Assembly (NCBI GenBank): GCA_017940895.1
Contig: JAGAXM010000015.1
Coordinates: 29,381 to 93,380, forward strand
Length of the DNA: 64,000 nucleotides
DNA from: Clostridiales bacterium
GTDB lineage: Bacteria; Bacillota; Clostridia; Saccharofermentanales; Saccharofermentanaceae
Direction of reading: 5' to 3'
How positions within the stretch are numbered: position 1 is the stretch's first letter; every line of letters starts with the position of its first letter. The notes below the pieces were generated by a model. It did not search any database and was not told where the DNA came from. It saw only the letters and a program-made list of their open reading frames with translations. The translations under genes were made by a program, and so were the position numbers. Positions 8,306 to 17,565 of the stretch are shown here, one piece after another.

Positions 8306-10074
8306 GAGAGCACACCTCTTATTATGGAAGCAGCTTCATGCGCGGGATCGGGCAAAGGAGGCATCATCATGAATCTCGGATCCTCCTTGGCAAGCTTCTC
8401 TTTTACCTTCGATGAGAACTCATAGAGAAGCGGCATGGATATACCGTATTCCCTTGCCTTCTGCTCGCTCTCGAAAAGCTGAGCTGCAGTTCCTTCCGCC
8501 GCTTTCCTGCCTTCCTTTATGCATACGATCCTGTCCGCGTAACGCGCGGCTTCGTCCATGTTATGCGACACGATTATAACCGTGGTACCTGTCTCGCGGA
8601 GAGCGCAGATCGTATCGAACATCTCCCGGCGACCGATAGGGTCAAGTCCCGCAGCAGGCTCGTCGAGGACAAGCACCTGCGGCTTCATAACGAGCACGCC
8701 CGCAAGCGCCGCTCTTCTCTTCTGTCCTCCCGACAGCTCGAAAGGACTTTTATCGAGCACATCCTCGGAAAGTCCGGAGATAATGGCGGCACCTCTGATC
8801 CTTGATTCGATGTTCACGTCGGGAGCGTGCATATTTACAAGACCGTATGCAATGTCCTTGCGAACGGTCTCCTCGAACAGCTGATACTCGGGATACTGGA
8901 ATACGAGACTTACCTTGCGCCTTATCTGCGCGATGTCTTTCTTTCTTGAAGTCGTAAGGACGCTGTTGTCCTCATTGATGAATCTGATCTCACCGGACTG
9001 AGGCCTTACGATGCCGTTAAGATGTGAGATGAACGTCGTCTTTCCGCACCCGCTCTTACCTACTACGGCAAGTATCTCGCCCTGGTATACATCAAGATCC
9101 ATGTGCTCGATCGCATAAGTCTTGCCGCCGTCATATGAATACGACAGATCCGACACCTCGAGGATCTTTCTTGTGTTCTCATGCTTCTTTAATTGTTTAA
9201 CTTTGGGGACCGCTTTTGCTTCCCGCGCGTATCTTACCGCCGCACCGATGCGGGCATCCTTGTCTTTAATATCATCTTCCCTGATAACCTTTCCGGATGC
9301 TTTTGCAAGCTCATATACGAGACCTATATCCGCGGGCAGCTCAAGTCCCGCTTCTCTTATTACGTCGGGTTTCGAGAAAATCTCGGAAGGCGTGCCCTCC
9401 ATCGCCACCTTACCTTCTTTAACGACGAAGATCCTCTGACATCTTGCAGCCTCATTCATGTCATGGGTTATGGTAAGGACCGTGATCCCCTTCTCGCGGT
9501 TCATCTTCTCGACGAGCTCAAGGAATTCATCGCGGCTGACCGGATCTAACATAGCGGTAGACTCATCGAGGATAAGGACCTCAGGTCTCATTGCAAGCGC
9601 GCCGGCGATAGCAAGCTTCTGCTTCTGTCCGCCGGACAGGGATGCAGCCTCGCGCTTACGAAGATCATAGAGACCGACATATTTAAGCGCTTCATCGACG
9701 CGCTCTCTTAATTCGGGATTGGGGATACCCAGATTCTCGGGACCGAATGCGACATCTTCCTCGACTATGGTTCCTACTATCTGGTTGTCAGGGTTCTGGA
9801 ATACATATGAGCACCTCTCACGAATGGCATATATATCGGATTCATCAGAAGCCGTGTTCCCCAGAACGCAGACAGTGCCTTCATCCGGAAGCTCAAGAAC
9901 GTCTATCAGCTTTGCAAGAGTCGACTTGCCGGATCCGTTAGGACCCAAGACAGCACAATAAGCCCCGGACTTAACATCGAGGCTTATATTATCGAGGGCT
10001 TTAACCTCCAGGCTTTGTCCCTCGTCGGTCTTATATGCGAAGCTTACGTTCTTAACACTTATCGCGTCTGACAT
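8299..10074 (-). CDS. Energy-coupling factor ATPase, fused EcfA1-EcfA2 (two ABC domains)
   Basis: 591 residues, about twice the size of a usual EcfA. Domain 1 (about 1-250) has Walker A GPNGSGKST, signature LSGGQKQ and Walker B LILDESTAMLD. Domain 2 (about 305-560) has GKSGCGKTT, LSGGQKRR and LVLDEPAAGLD. The two ATPases that normally form the EcfA1/A2 heterodimer are therefore joined in one chain by a charged linker around residues 250-300. Both sites look catalytically intact. It is followed by ecfT and lies downstream of rplQ past a terminator, the common Firmicutes position of these genes. Confidence 0.93.
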   Translation of the reverse strand: MSDAISVKNVSFAYKTDEGQSLEVKALDNISLDVKSGAYCAVLGPNGSGKSTLAKLIDVLELPDEGTVCVLGNTASDESDIYAIRERCSYVFQNPDNQIVGTIVEEDVAFGPENLGIPNPELRERVDEALKYVGLYDLRKREAASLSGGQKQKLAIAGALAMRPEVLILDESTAMLDPVSRDEFLELVEKMNREKGITVLTITHDMNEAARCQRIFVVKEGKVAMEGTPSEIFSKPDVIREAGLELPADIGLVYELAKASGKVIREDDIKDKDARIGAAVRYAREAKAVPKVKQLKKHENTRKILEVSDLSYSYDGGKTYAIEHMDLDVYQGEILAVVGKSGCGKTTFISHLNGIVRPQSGEIRFINEDNSVLTTSRKKDIAQIRRKVSLVFQYPEYQLFEETVRKDIAYGLVNMHAPDVNIESRIRGAAIISGLSEDVLDKSPFELSGGQKRRAALAGVLVMKPQVLVLDEPAAGLDPIGRREMFDTICALRETGTTVIIVSHNMDEAARYADRIVCIKEGRKAAEGTAAQLFESEQKAREYGISMPLLYEFSSKVKEKLAKEDPRFMMMPPLPDPAHEAASIIRGVLSC

Positions 10075-10100
10075 TTGAATCGAGTTCCTGATATTGAAAA

Positions 10101-10123
10101 ACGGGACTGCATTGCAGCCCCGT
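10101..10123 (-). terminator. Terminator of the S10-spc-alpha ribosomal operon
   Basis: Ten-base-pair stem (ACGGGGCTGC / GCAGTCCCGT on the minus strand, one G-U pair) with a 3-nt loop followed by TTTTT, 40 bp after the rplQ stop and before the ECF ATPase. Confidence 0.85.
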
Positions 10124-10162
10124 TAAATCCGTTAACTACTTCTTGTTGCAGATCTTATCGGA

Positions 10163-10687
10163 TCAAACGAACTCGAGGATAGCCATCTCGGAACCGTCAC
10201 CGCGTCTTGCGCCGAGTCTGATGACTCTTGTGTAACCGCCCTGTCTGCCCTCATACTTGGGAGCGATCTCGTCGAACATCTTGTTGACGGGATTGATGGT
10301 GTTGCCCTCAGCATCATGGCTCTTCATGAGCCAGTATGTCATCTGCTTTCTTGCTGCAAGTCTGGAAGCGGAATCAACCTGAACAGTCTTTGTCTTGATC
10401 TCACGATCAACTGCATCATACTTGTTTCCGTTCTTGGATGTCTTTGTAACAAGAACCTTATTGCCCTTACCGTCGAGCTTTGCAGCTGAAACAGTAACGT
10501 CCTTTGTTGTGAAGTTGTCCTTCTCCTTGATAGCGTCCGCAACGAGGCTGTCAACGATAGAGCTTACTTCCTTTGCACGTGCAACAGTTGTCTCTACTCT
10601 GCCGTTGATTACCAATGCAGTAGAAAGGCTGCGAAGGATCGCGAGCTTCTGATCTGACGGACGGCCAAGCTTTCTGTTAATTGCCAT
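10163..10687 (-). CDS. rplQ: 50S ribosomal protein L17
   Basis: 174 residues, longer than the roughly 120-residue Bacillus protein because of an inserted charged segment (about residues 50-115) between the conserved N-terminal core ([15 protein letters not shown]) and the C-terminal [15 protein letters not shown] motif. L17 sits near the peptide exit tunnel. It is the last gene of the ribosomal super-operon, 26 bp after rpoA, and is followed by a strong terminator. Confidence 0.96.
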   Translation of the reverse strand: MAINRKLGRPSDQKLAILRSLSTALVINGRVETTVARAKEVSSIVDSLVADAIKEKDNFTTKDVTVSAAKLDGKGNKVLVTKTSKNGNKYDAVDREIKTKTVQVDSASRLAARKQMTYWLMKSHDAEGNTINPVNKMFDEIAPKYEGRQGGYTRVIRLGARRGDGSEMAILEFV

Positions 10688-10713
10688 ATGTCAATAATCC
10701 TCCTGATGTACTC

Positions 10714-11667
10714 TTATAAATCCGCATCGGAAAGATGCAGACCCATATCGGAAAGCTTAGCGATGACTTCGTCAAGCGACTTCTTTCCGAGGTTTCTGAC
10801 CTTGATCATCTCGTCCTCAGACTTGCTGATGAGATCACCGACTGTGTTGATCGCTGCTCTCTTCAGGCAGTTGTATGTACGAACTGAGAAATCGAGGTCC
10901 TCGATAGCTCTGTTAAGCTCGGAATTCTTCTCCGTCTTAGGCTCAACGGTCTTGAAACTGATACCGCTGTCCGTATCTGTCAAAGCCTTGAACAGGCTTA
11001 AGTGTGTGATAAGGATGTCAGCTGCAGAAGCGAAAGCCTCGTCTACTGCGATAGTACCGTCTGTCCATACCTCGAGGGTAAGGCTGTCGTAGTCTGTTCT
11101 TGCTCCGACACGGGTATTCTCAACAACGAAGTTTGCCTTCTTGATAGGTGTGAAGATGGAATCGATAGCGATGATGCCGATTGCCTGTCCCTCAACCTTA
11201 TTCTGCTCTGCGGTGTTATATCCGCGGCCCTTGCTGATAGTCAGTTCCATGAACACCTTAGCGGTTCCGTTAAGATGTGCGATTACAAGATCAGGATTTA
11301 CGATCTCGATCTCGTCATCGTGAACGATGTCTCCTGCCTTGAGTTCGCCTGTCTTGCCCTCAGGTACGCTGATGCATACTGTCTTGGGGGAATCACTGTG
11401 GAGCTTAACGCGGATATCCTTGATGTTAAGGATGATCTCTGTCATGTCCTCGATGATTCCGGGAACAGTTGTGAACTCGTGATAGATATTATCGATCTTG
11501 ATCGCCGTTACAGCAGCACCGGTAAGAGAAGAAAGCAGAACTCTGCGCAGGGAGTTACCCAGCGTTGTGCCGTATCCACGCTCGAGGGGTGATACGACGT
11601 ACTTGCCGTAGGAACCGTCCTCGCTTGTTTCTTTACATTCAATGGTAGGCTGTAAAATATCGTTCAT
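10714..11667 (-). CDS. rpoA: DNA-directed RNA polymerase subunit alpha
   Basis: 317 residues. The N-terminal domain (about 1-230) dimerises and nucleates RNA polymerase assembly (LERGYGTTLGNSLRRVLLSS motif). The C-terminal domain (about 245-310) binds UP elements and activators, with VRTYNCLKRAAINTVGDL and KVRNLGKKSLDEV. Placed between rpsD and rplQ as in most bacteria, so polymerase supply is tied to ribosomal protein output. Confidence 0.98.
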   Translation of the reverse strand: MNDILQPTIECKETSEDGSYGKYVVSPLERGYGTTLGNSLRRVLLSSLTGAAVTAIKIDNIYHEFTTVPGIIEDMTEIILNIKDIRVKLHSDSPKTVCISVPEGKTGELKAGDIVHDDEIEIVNPDLVIAHLNGTAKVFMELTISKGRGYNTAEQNKVEGQAIGIIAIDSIFTPIKKANFVVENTRVGARTDYDSLTLEVWTDGTIAVDEAFASAADILITHLSLFKALTDTDSGISFKTVEPKTEKNSELNRAIEDLDFSVRTYNCLKRAAINTVGDLISKSEDEMIKVRNLGKKSLDEVIAKLSDMGLHLSDADL

Positions 11668-11692
11668 TGTTTTTCCTCCGTTCTACAGGCTA

Positions 11693-12289
11693 TTACTTGC
11701 TGTACAACTCGACGATTGCAACTGCGTTTACAGGAACATCGATCTGCTCTGCTGTAGGAATTGCATTTACCTTACCGGAGAGCTTATCGTGATCTGCAGA
11801 GAGCCACTCGGGAACAGCGATAACGTCTGTTCTCTCAAGGATCTCCTTGAATCTGGGGGAAGACTTAGCAGCATCCTTAACCTCGATAACGTCACCGACG
11901 CTTACACGATAGGAAGGAATGTTAACTGTCTTGCCGTTAACTGTGATATTTCTGTGACTGATGATCTGCTTTGCTTCGTCTCTTGTACGAGCATAGCCCA
12001 TTCTGAAAAGAACGTTATCAAGTCTTGTCTCGAGGAGGATCATGAGATTCTCTCCGACTGTACCGTAATGAAGCTTCTGAGCCTTCTCGAAATAATTTCT
12101 GAAGGGCTTCTCAAGAACGCCGTAGATGAACTTAGCCTTCTGCTTCTCCTTGAGCTGAACGCCGTACTCGGAAACCTTCTTAGGTCTTGCATTTCTGTTT
12201 CTGTTTGATTTCTTGTCGATACCAAGAACTGCAGGCTCAATACCGAGAGATCTGCATTTCTTGAGGACAGGTGTCATATCTCTAGCCAT
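11693..12289 (-). CDS. rpsD: 30S ribosomal protein S4
   Basis: About 198 residues from the ATG at 12289 (MARDMTPVL); an upstream in-frame TTG is less likely. Primary 16S-binding protein that starts 30S assembly. The S4 RNA-binding domain is clear (RLDNVLFRMGYA, ITVNGKTVNIPSYRV). It lacks the four-Cys zinc finger, with a single Cys near the N-terminus, so it is the zinc-free type. In several bacteria S4 represses its own operon through an mRNA structure near rpsM; a structured gap upstream of rpsM exists here. Confidence 0.97.
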   Translation of the reverse strand: MARDMTPVLKKCRSLGIEPAVLGIDKKSNRNRNARPKKVSEYGVQLKEKQKAKFIYGVLEKPFRNYFEKAQKLHYGTVGENLMILLETRLDNVLFRMGYARTRDEAKQIISHRNITVNGKTVNIPSYRVSVGDVIEVKDAAKSSPRFKEILERTDVIAVPEWLSADHDKLSGKVNAIPTAEQIDVPVNAVAIVELYSK

Positions 12290-12310
12290 AATCAATTACC
12301 CTCTTTCGTA

Positions 12311-12706
12311 TTAAACTCTGCGACGCTTGGGAGGACGGCAGCCGTTGTGAGGAACGGGTGTAACGTCCTTGATCATCGTAATCTCAAGACCAGCTGTAGC
12401 GAGTGCTCTAACAGCAGACTCACGGCCAGCACCGGGTCCCTTGACATAAACCTCTACAGTCTTCATGCCGTGATCAACTGCCTTCTTAGCAGCATCCTCG
12501 GCAGCGATCTGTGCCGCAAAAGCTGTACCCTTACGGGAACCTCTCATGTTCTGCATTCCTGCAGATGACCAGGAAATAGCATTTCCTGCCTTATCAGTAA
12601 TTGTGATGATGGTGTTGTTAAAGGTGGCATGGATGTGAGCAGCACCTTCAACGATGTTTTTACGCTCTCTCCTCTTGGGTCTGGAGCTCTGCTTATTATT
12701 AGCCAT
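12311..12706 (-). CDS. rpsK: 30S ribosomal protein S11
   Basis: 131 residues, usual length. Platform protein that contacts mRNA and helix 24 of 16S rRNA. The motifs [30 protein letters not shown] and the C-terminal [13 protein letters not shown] are canonical. It lies 15 bp downstream of rpsM and 21 bp upstream of rpsD. Confidence 0.98.
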   Translation of the reverse strand: MANNKQSSRPKRRERKNIVEGAAHIHATFNNTIITITDKAGNAISWSSAGMQNMRGSRKGTAFAAQIAAEDAAKKAVDHGMKTVEVYVKGPGAGRESAVRALATAGLEITMIKDVTPVPHNGCRPPKRRRV

Positions 12707-12721
12707 TTATTTCGCCTCCCC

Positions 12722-13093
12722 TTACTTCTTCTTACCTGCGACAGTATGCTTAGGACCCTTACGAGTTCTTGCATTTGTCTTTGTGCGCTGTCCGTGAACG
12801 GGAAGGCCCAGTCTGTGACGACGTCCTCTGTAGCAATTGATATCTGTAAGACGCTTGATGTCTCCAGCTACCTGTCTCTTGAGGTCACCCTCAACAGTAA
12901 TGTTCTCGCGCTCGATCGTTTCACGGATCTTAGCGACTTCGTCCTCTGTAAGATCTTTAACCCTGGTATCAGGATTCAATCCGGCACTCTTGATGATGCT
13001 GGATGCGCTTGTCGTACCAATGCCGTAGATATAAGTGAGAGCAATCTCGATTCTCTTATCATTCGGCAGATCAACACCGGCAATACGAGCCAT
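12722..13093 (-). CDS. rpsM: 30S ribosomal protein S13
   Basis: 123 residues from the ATG at 13093 ([14 protein letters not shown]), which has a GGAGGAAG site. Head protein that contacts the P-site tRNA and 50S L5. The helix-hairpin region [10 protein letters not shown] and the basic tail [16 protein letters not shown] with C-terminal KKK are typical. It follows an unusually long 196-bp gap after rpmJ. Confidence 0.97.
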   Translation of the reverse strand: MARIAGVDLPNDKRIEIALTYIYGIGTTSASSIIKSAGLNPDTRVKDLTEDEVAKIRETIERENITVEGDLKRQVAGDIKRLTDINCYRGRRHRLGLPVHGQRTKTNARTRKGPKHTVAGKKK

Positions 13094-13289
13094 TTTTCTT
13101 CCTCCATTAAGGTGTAATTTTGAATTTTCATACGACACGCCGCAGGGAATTCTCTTTACAGGGAACAGCCGCCCCCACTTGTCGTGTTATAAGCTTTAAT
13201 TCGTTGTTTGTTCTTTTGTTGTTCGCGGAAGAGCAGTTCCGCGCGAGCGACTCGACAGGGCTAAATCTGTCTGCAGTCGGATCTTGTTC
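13094..13289 (-). promoter_or_regulatory. Structured intercistronic region before rpsM (possible r-protein regulatory element)
   Basis: 196 bp with no gene between rpmJ and rpsM, against 10-25 bp for most junctions of this operon. On the minus strand it holds a perfect 7-bp hairpin (CGCGGAA/TTCCGCG, 13224-13243) and a longer-range pairing of ACGACA with TGTCGT that encloses a G-rich stretch close to the rpsM ribosome site. This resembles in position the S4-controlled alpha-operon leader of other bacteria, but no known fold is recognised here. Confidence 0.45.
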
Positions 13290-13403
13290 TTATCCCTGCA
13301 CCTGCTTGTGCTTAGGATCGGAACAAATGATCATGACTTTGCCATGACGGCGAATTACCTTGCACTTCTCGCACATAGGCTTAACCGACGGTCTGACTTT
13401 CAT
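13290..13403 (-). CDS. rpmJ: 50S ribosomal protein L36
   Basis: 37 residues, start [14 protein letters not shown] and end DPKHKQVQG, the standard short L36. Cys 11, Cys 14, Cys 27 and His 32 form the zinc ribbon. An excellent AGGAGGAGG ribosome site precedes the ATG at 13403. It lies between infA and rpsM and is too short for routine gene calling cut-offs. Confidence 0.97.
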   Translation of the reverse strand: MKVRPSVKPMCEKCKVIRRHGKVMIICSDPKHKQVQG

Positions 13404-13466
13404 CTGCTTTCCTCCTCCTGCATTTTATGCTACATAAACAATGCGCTTTTACGCGCACGCTAATAT

Positions 13467-13494
13467 ATTTTATCAGCCTTTTTCATTTTTGCAA
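13467..13494 (-). promoter_or_regulatory. Internal promoter upstream of rpmJ (alpha-operon promoter)
   Basis: Minus strand TTGCAA (13489-13494), 16-bp spacer, TAAAAT (13467-13472) with the extended TGA-TAAAAT form. It lies in the 114-bp gap between infA and rpmJ. A small hairpin (TGCGC/GCGCA) follows just after the predicted start. Confidence 0.65.
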
Positions 13495-13517
13495 GCTGAT
13501 TTTTCAAATAATATGGA

Positions 13518-13739
13518 TTAGTTTTTTCCTCTCCATGTAATTCTTCCCTTGGAAAGATCATAAGGTGACAATTCCATTGTTACCTTATCTCCGGGCAGGA
13601 TTTTGATGTAGTTCTGACGGAGCTTACCGGAAATGTAAGCCGTAACCACATAACCGTTGTCGAGCTTAACCTTGAACGTAGCGTTCTTCAAGGCTTCTTC
13701 AACAATACCCTCAACTTCAATAACGTCTTCCTTAGCCAT
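13518..13739 (-). CDS. infA: Translation initiation factor IF-1
   Basis: 73 residues from the ATG at 13739 ([11 protein letters not shown]), with a GAGGAGGG site. Single S1/OB-fold that binds the 30S A site during initiation. Motifs [33 protein letters not shown] and [11 protein letters not shown] are canonical; the sequence is a close match to the usual 72-residue IF-1. Its start overlaps the end of map by 8 bp. Confidence 0.97.
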   Translation of the reverse strand: MAKEDVIEVEGIVEEALKNATFKVKLDNGYVVTAYISGKLRQNYIKILPGDKVTMELSPYDLSKGRITWRGKN

Positions 13740-14517
13740 TAAGTCCCTCCTCATAAGTTGTCATTTCGGGTCCGTTATCCGTTATTATAACCGTATTCTC
13801 ATAATGTGCAGTAGGCAAACCGTCTGCCGAGCATACCGCCCAGCCGTCGTGTCCCAATACGACATTACGTTTTCCCATGTTGATCATGGGCTCGATGCAG
13901 AAAGCCATTCCCTTCTGGATCCTTGTTCCTCTTCCCGCCTTACCGTAGTTCGGCACGTCCGGCTCCTGATGCATCTGCCTGCCGATACCGTGACCGGTAA
14001 GCTCTCTTACAACACCGTAGCCGTATCCTTCCGCGCAAGCCTGAACTGCAGCGCTGACATCGCCGATACGGTTGCCGATCTGAGCCTTCTTGAGGCCTTC
14101 GAAAAAGCATTCCTTCGTTCTGTCTACAAGAAGACGTGTCTCCTCTTTTACATCGCCTACAAGGAAAGTTCTTGCTGCATCTCCCATAAAGCCGTTAAGT
14201 TCGGCGACAACATCGCACGTTATGATATCGCCTTCCTTAAGAACAACTCTGTCAGACGGAATGCCGTGAACGACCACGTCATTTATGGATGTGCAGATAG
14301 CTGCCGGGAACGGAGGTTCTCCGTAACCGACGCAGGGACATGAACCCCCTGCTTCTTTTATTATCATCTGAGCAAGATCATCTAACTGCTTTGTCGTGAC
14401 TCCCGGCTTTACGGCCTTACGAAGTTCGCTTAAGACGACAGCAGTGAGCTTTCCTGCTTTTCTCATCAGATCCAGTTCGTAATCGGATAATATTTCTACC
14501 ACTGAAAACACCTTCAA
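13732..14517 (-). CDS. map: Methionine aminopeptidase, type I
   Basis: 261 residues. Removes the initiator Met from nascent proteins. The pita-bread metal site is visible: [31 protein letters not shown] (two Asp), [13 protein letters not shown] (His) and the Glu residues of [10 protein letters not shown] and the C-terminal segment. No N-terminal zinc finger or SH3 extension. It begins directly after adk and its last codons overlap infA. Confidence 0.96.
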   Translation of the reverse strand: MKVFSVVEILSDYELDLMRKAGKLTAVVLSELRKAVKPGVTTKQLDDLAQMIIKEAGGSCPCVGYGEPPFPAAICTSINDVVVHGIPSDRVVLKEGDIITCDVVAELNGFMGDAARTFLVGDVKEETRLLVDRTKECFFEGLKKAQIGNRIGDVSAAVQACAEGYGYGVVRELTGHGIGRQMHQEPDVPNYGKAGRGTRIQKGMAFCIEPMINMGKRNVVLGHDGWAVCSADGLPTAHYENTVIITDNGPEMTTYEEGLNG

Positions 14518-15174
14518 TCAGATAAGGCCCTTGCTCTTAAGTCCCTCTTCGATCTGCTTTAAGCAGTCCTCGGAAGACTTATCGTTATTGCCTTCTACGA
14601 TGAGACCTCTTTTCTCATAGAAATCGATAAGAGGCTTTGTATTCTTATAGTATGTCTCGAGTCTTGCAGCTACAGTCTCGGCTGTATCGTCAGCTCTCTG
14701 TACTACTTTGCCGCCGCACTCGTCGCATACGCCTTCAACCTTTGTGGGCTTAAAGCGTACATTATAGGATGCACCGCACTTCTCGCATACTCTTCTTGAA
14801 GATACTCTGTCCTTGATGATCTCGTCATCAACAACAATAGAGAGTACGGCATCGATAGAAGATCCGCTCTTGGCAAGGATCTCGTCGAGAGCCTGCGCCT
14901 GTGCGAGAGTTCTCGGGAAACCGTCAAGGATGTAACCGTTCTTTGTATCGTCCTGGGAGAGTCTGTCCTCAACCATTCTGATAGTTACCGAATCGGGTAC
15001 GAGTGCACCCTTGTCGATATAGCTCTTCGCTTCTACACCCAAAGGTGTTCCGTTCTTGATGTTGGCACGGAAGATATCACCTGTGGAGATGTGTGCGAGG
15101 CTGTACTTCTCACGAAGTACCGTTGCTGTTGTACCTTTTCCTGAGCCGGGGGCTCCGAGAATAATAAGCTTCAT
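14518..15174 (-). CDS. adk: Adenylate kinase
   Basis: 218 residues. Interconverts ATP + AMP and 2 ADP. P-loop GAPGSGKGT at the N-terminus, the AMP-binding ISTGDIFRANI, the GYILDGFPRT motif, and a zinc-binding LID with CEKCG and CDECG (four Cys), typical of Gram-positive long-form enzymes. It abuts map without a gap and follows secY after 105 bp containing a hairpin. Confidence 0.97.
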   Translation of the reverse strand: MKLIILGAPGSGKGTTATVLREKYSLAHISTGDIFRANIKNGTPLGVEAKSYIDKGALVPDSVTIRMVEDRLSQDDTKNGYILDGFPRTLAQAQALDEILAKSGSSIDAVLSIVVDDEIIKDRVSSRRVCEKCGASYNVRFKPTKVEGVCDECGGKVVQRADDTAETVAARLETYYKNTKPLIDFYEKRGLIVEGNNDKSSEDCLKQIEEGLKSKGLI

Positions 15175-15213
15175 ATCATTCGATCCTTTCGGTCGTATAG
15201 TTTTCTTAATAAT

Positions 15214-15257
15214 AAACGACCTTCGGCGTACCGTAAAGATACGTTCGAAGGCCGTTT
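15214..15257 (-). terminator. Terminator-like two-part hairpin between secY and adk
   Basis: On the minus strand AAACGGCCTTCG pairs with CGAAGGTCGTTT (one mismatch) around an inner CGTA/TACG stem, followed by the U-rich TTATTATTAAG. It sits inside the operon, so it may be a partial terminator or attenuator that lowers expression of adk-map-infA relative to secY. Confidence 0.5.
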
Positions 15258-15279
15258 AACTTTACCTTTTTATTTAAGG

Positions 15280-16593
15280 TCAGTCAAGGAAACCCTTGAG
15301 GTTTCTTGTTGCGAGCTGACCCTCGATCTGTGTAACAAGATCGTTCGCAACTCCGGTAAGGATGAGAACGGAAGTTCCTGCGAACCACATGTTCTCAAGA
15401 CCGGCGAAAAGGCTCAGAAGAGTAGGAACGAGACAGATAGTAGAAAGGAACAATCCGTCTGCCCAGCTCAGTCTGTTGGATGTCTTCGCGATGTAATCGG
15501 TTGTAGGCTTACCGGCTCTGATACCGGGAATGAATCCGCCGTTCTTCTGGATGCTGTTCGAGATCTCAACAGGGTTGAACTGAATAGCAGAATAGAAGAA
15601 TGTAAATCCGATTACGAACAGGAAGTACAGAATGTAGTACCAGGGACTTGTATTGAAGTTCCTGAACCAGTTAACAACAACATTTGTGCTGTGCTGGAAG
15701 AACATAGTTACGATCATCGAAGGCAATGACAGGATTGACATTGCAAAGATAACCGGCATAACACCCGACTGGTTGATCTTGATCGGGATATATGAGCTCT
15801 GTCCTCCGTAAAGCTTTCTGCCTACGGTCTTCTTGGAGTACTGTACGCTGATCCTTCTCTCTGCATTCTGAACATATACGCAGAATACGATGATCGCGAT
15901 AGCGATAGCAGTGATAGCAAGGAATACTACGATACCCAGGAGAATTCCGAGAGCAAGATTGGGAACCTTGCCGGATACTTCAGCAGACTTCATATATACA
16001 TTCTGAACCATCTGAGGCAGTCTCGTTACGATACCTGCGAAGATGATAAGGGATACACCGTTGCCGATACCCTTGTCGTTGATTCTCTCACCGAGCCATA
16101 CGACAAAACATGTACCTGCCGTAAAGGAGATGATGATCAAAGTAGCGGAGAGCCACTTCGGGATTGTTGTGATCATCGTGGATCTTGCGGAGTAGCAGAA
16201 CAGGCAAGCCTGCAGGAAAGCAAGTCCGATGGCTGTGAATCTGTTGATCTTTGCCATCTTCTTTCTTCCCGATTCACCCTCTTTGGCAAGATTCTCGAGG
16301 TAAGGGATAACAACTGTCAAAAGCTGGATGATGATGGATGCGTTGATGTAAGGAGTTACACCCATGGCAAACATCGTGCAGTGGTACAGACCGCCGCCGG
16401 AGATGATATCCATCATGGCACCGATCTGACCCCAGTTCTGTACGAGTGATGTAAAGGCGGCGCCGTTGATACCGGGTACCGGTACCAGGCCGCCGAGTTC
16501 ATAAAGTCCGAGTATAAGAAGAGTATAAAGAATCTTCTTCTTGAGCTCCGGCTGGCGGAAAGCTTTGATCAATGTATCAAACATACCCGCCAT
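15280..16593 (-). CDS. secY: Preprotein translocase subunit SecY
   Basis: 437 residues with ten membrane spans. Pore of the Sec translocon. The start MAGMFDTLIKAFRQPELKKK, the plug-region GGGLYHCTMFAMGVTPYINASI and the cytosolic loop PGIRAGKPT are recognisable. It follows rplO after 2 bp. Its partner secE is encoded in the rplK-rplL cluster of this window and carries an unusual tail. Confidence 0.97.
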   Translation of the reverse strand: MAGMFDTLIKAFRQPELKKKILYTLLILGLYELGGLVPVPGINGAAFTSLVQNWGQIGAMMDIISGGGLYHCTMFAMGVTPYINASIIIQLLTVVIPYLENLAKEGESGRKKMAKINRFTAIGLAFLQACLFCYSARSTMITTIPKWLSATLIIISFTAGTCFVVWLGERINDKGIGNGVSLIIFAGIVTRLPQMVQNVYMKSAEVSGKVPNLALGILLGIVVFLAITAIAIAIIVFCVYVQNAERRISVQYSKKTVGRKLYGGQSSYIPIKINQSGVMPVIFAMSILSLPSMIVTMFFQHSTNVVVNWFRNFNTSPWYYILYFLFVIGFTFFYSAIQFNPVEISNSIQKNGGFIPGIRAGKPTTDYIAKTSNRLSWADGLFLSTICLVPTLLSLFAGLENMWFAGTSVLILTGVANDLVTQIEGQLATRNLKGFLD

Positions 16594-16596
16594 TGC

Positions 16597-17037
16597 TTAA
16601 ACCTCCGTTGCCGTTCCTCCGGCCTTCTCGATCTTTTCCTTAGCGGAAGCAGAGAACTTTGTGGCCTTAACGTCAAGCTTCTTTGTGAGGTCGCCGTTAC
16701 CAAGGATCTTGATACCGTCGTTTACCTTGGGAAGTGTGATGATGCCCTGCTCAGCAAGAGCTGCTGCAGTAACTTCTGTTCCCTCGAACTTCTCAAGATC
16801 TGCAATGTTTACGATGATGTAATCAGGTGCAAAACGCTTATTGTTGAAGCCTCTCTTAGGGAGTCTTCTGTACAGAGGCATCTGACCTCCTTCGAATCCG
16901 GGTCTTACTCCGCCGCCGGATCTAGCCTTCTGACCTTTATGTCCGCGACCTGCTGTCTTTCCGTTTCCGGATCCTGCACCGCGGCCCTTGCGGTATGCCT
17001 TGGCATTTCCGCCTGAAGTCAATTCATTGAGCTTCAT
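16597..17037 (-). CDS. rplO: 50S ribosomal protein L15
   Basis: 146 residues. Late-assembly 50S protein. Gly/Arg-rich N-terminus ([22 protein letters not shown]) and [18 protein letters not shown] are typical. It follows rpsE after only 18 bp; the gene for L30 (rpmD), which normally lies between rpsE and rplO, is absent. Confidence 0.97.
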   Translation of the reverse strand: MKLNELTSGGNAKAYRKGRGAGSGNGKTAGRGHKGQKARSGGGVRPGFEGGQMPLYRRLPKRGFNNKRFAPDYIIVNIADLEKFEGTEVTAAALAEQGIITLPKVNDGIKILGNGDLTKKLDVKATKFSASAKEKIEKAGGTATEV

Positions 17038-17055
17038 TTTAAATACCTCCGATAA

Positions 17056-17547
17056 TTAGCGAATTTCCTCAACGGACTTGCCTCTTACTCTTGCTACCTC
17101 TTCGATAGACTTCAAGCCCTTGAGACCTTCCATTGTTGCGTTAACCATGTTGTTAGGGTTGTTGGAGCCGATGGACTTTGTTCTGATATCAGTGATTCCA
17201 GCAAGCTCGCATACCGCACGGACAGGACCGCCGGCGATAACACCGGTACCTGACTTAGCGGGCTTCATGATGATGTGTGAAGCGGAGAATTCGCCGACTG
17301 TCGCATGAGGGATCGTTCCGTTAAGAACAGGTACCTCAATGATATTCTTCTTAGCCTCCTCAACGCCCTTTCTGATAGCCTCGGGAACCTCGGCAGCCTT
17401 GCCGATACCCTTACCTACGTGTCCGTTTCCGTCACCGACGATTACGAGGGCTGCGAATCTCATGTTACGTCCGCCCTTAACAGTCTTGGAAACACGGCCG
17501 ATGTGGATGACCTTCTCCTGTAATTCTTCGTTAGAAGTATAAGCCAT
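17056..17547 (-). CDS. rpsE: 30S ribosomal protein S5
   Basis: 163 residues. Contributes to decoding fidelity and mRNA helicase activity at the entry tunnel. [26 protein letters not shown] N-terminal domain (with I in place of one V) and the C-terminal domain ending [14 protein letters not shown] are canonical. 18 bp separate it from rplR upstream and rplO downstream. Confidence 0.97.
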   Translation of the reverse strand: MAYTSNEELQEKVIHIGRVSKTVKGGRNMRFAALVIVGDGNGHVGKGIGKAAEVPEAIRKGVEEAKKNIIEVPVLNGTIPHATVGEFSASHIIMKPAKSGTGVIAGGPVRAVCELAGITDIRTKSIGSNNPNNMVNATMEGLKGLKSIEEVARVRGKSVEEIR

Positions 17548-17565
17548 TTAATTCTCTCCTCCCTA

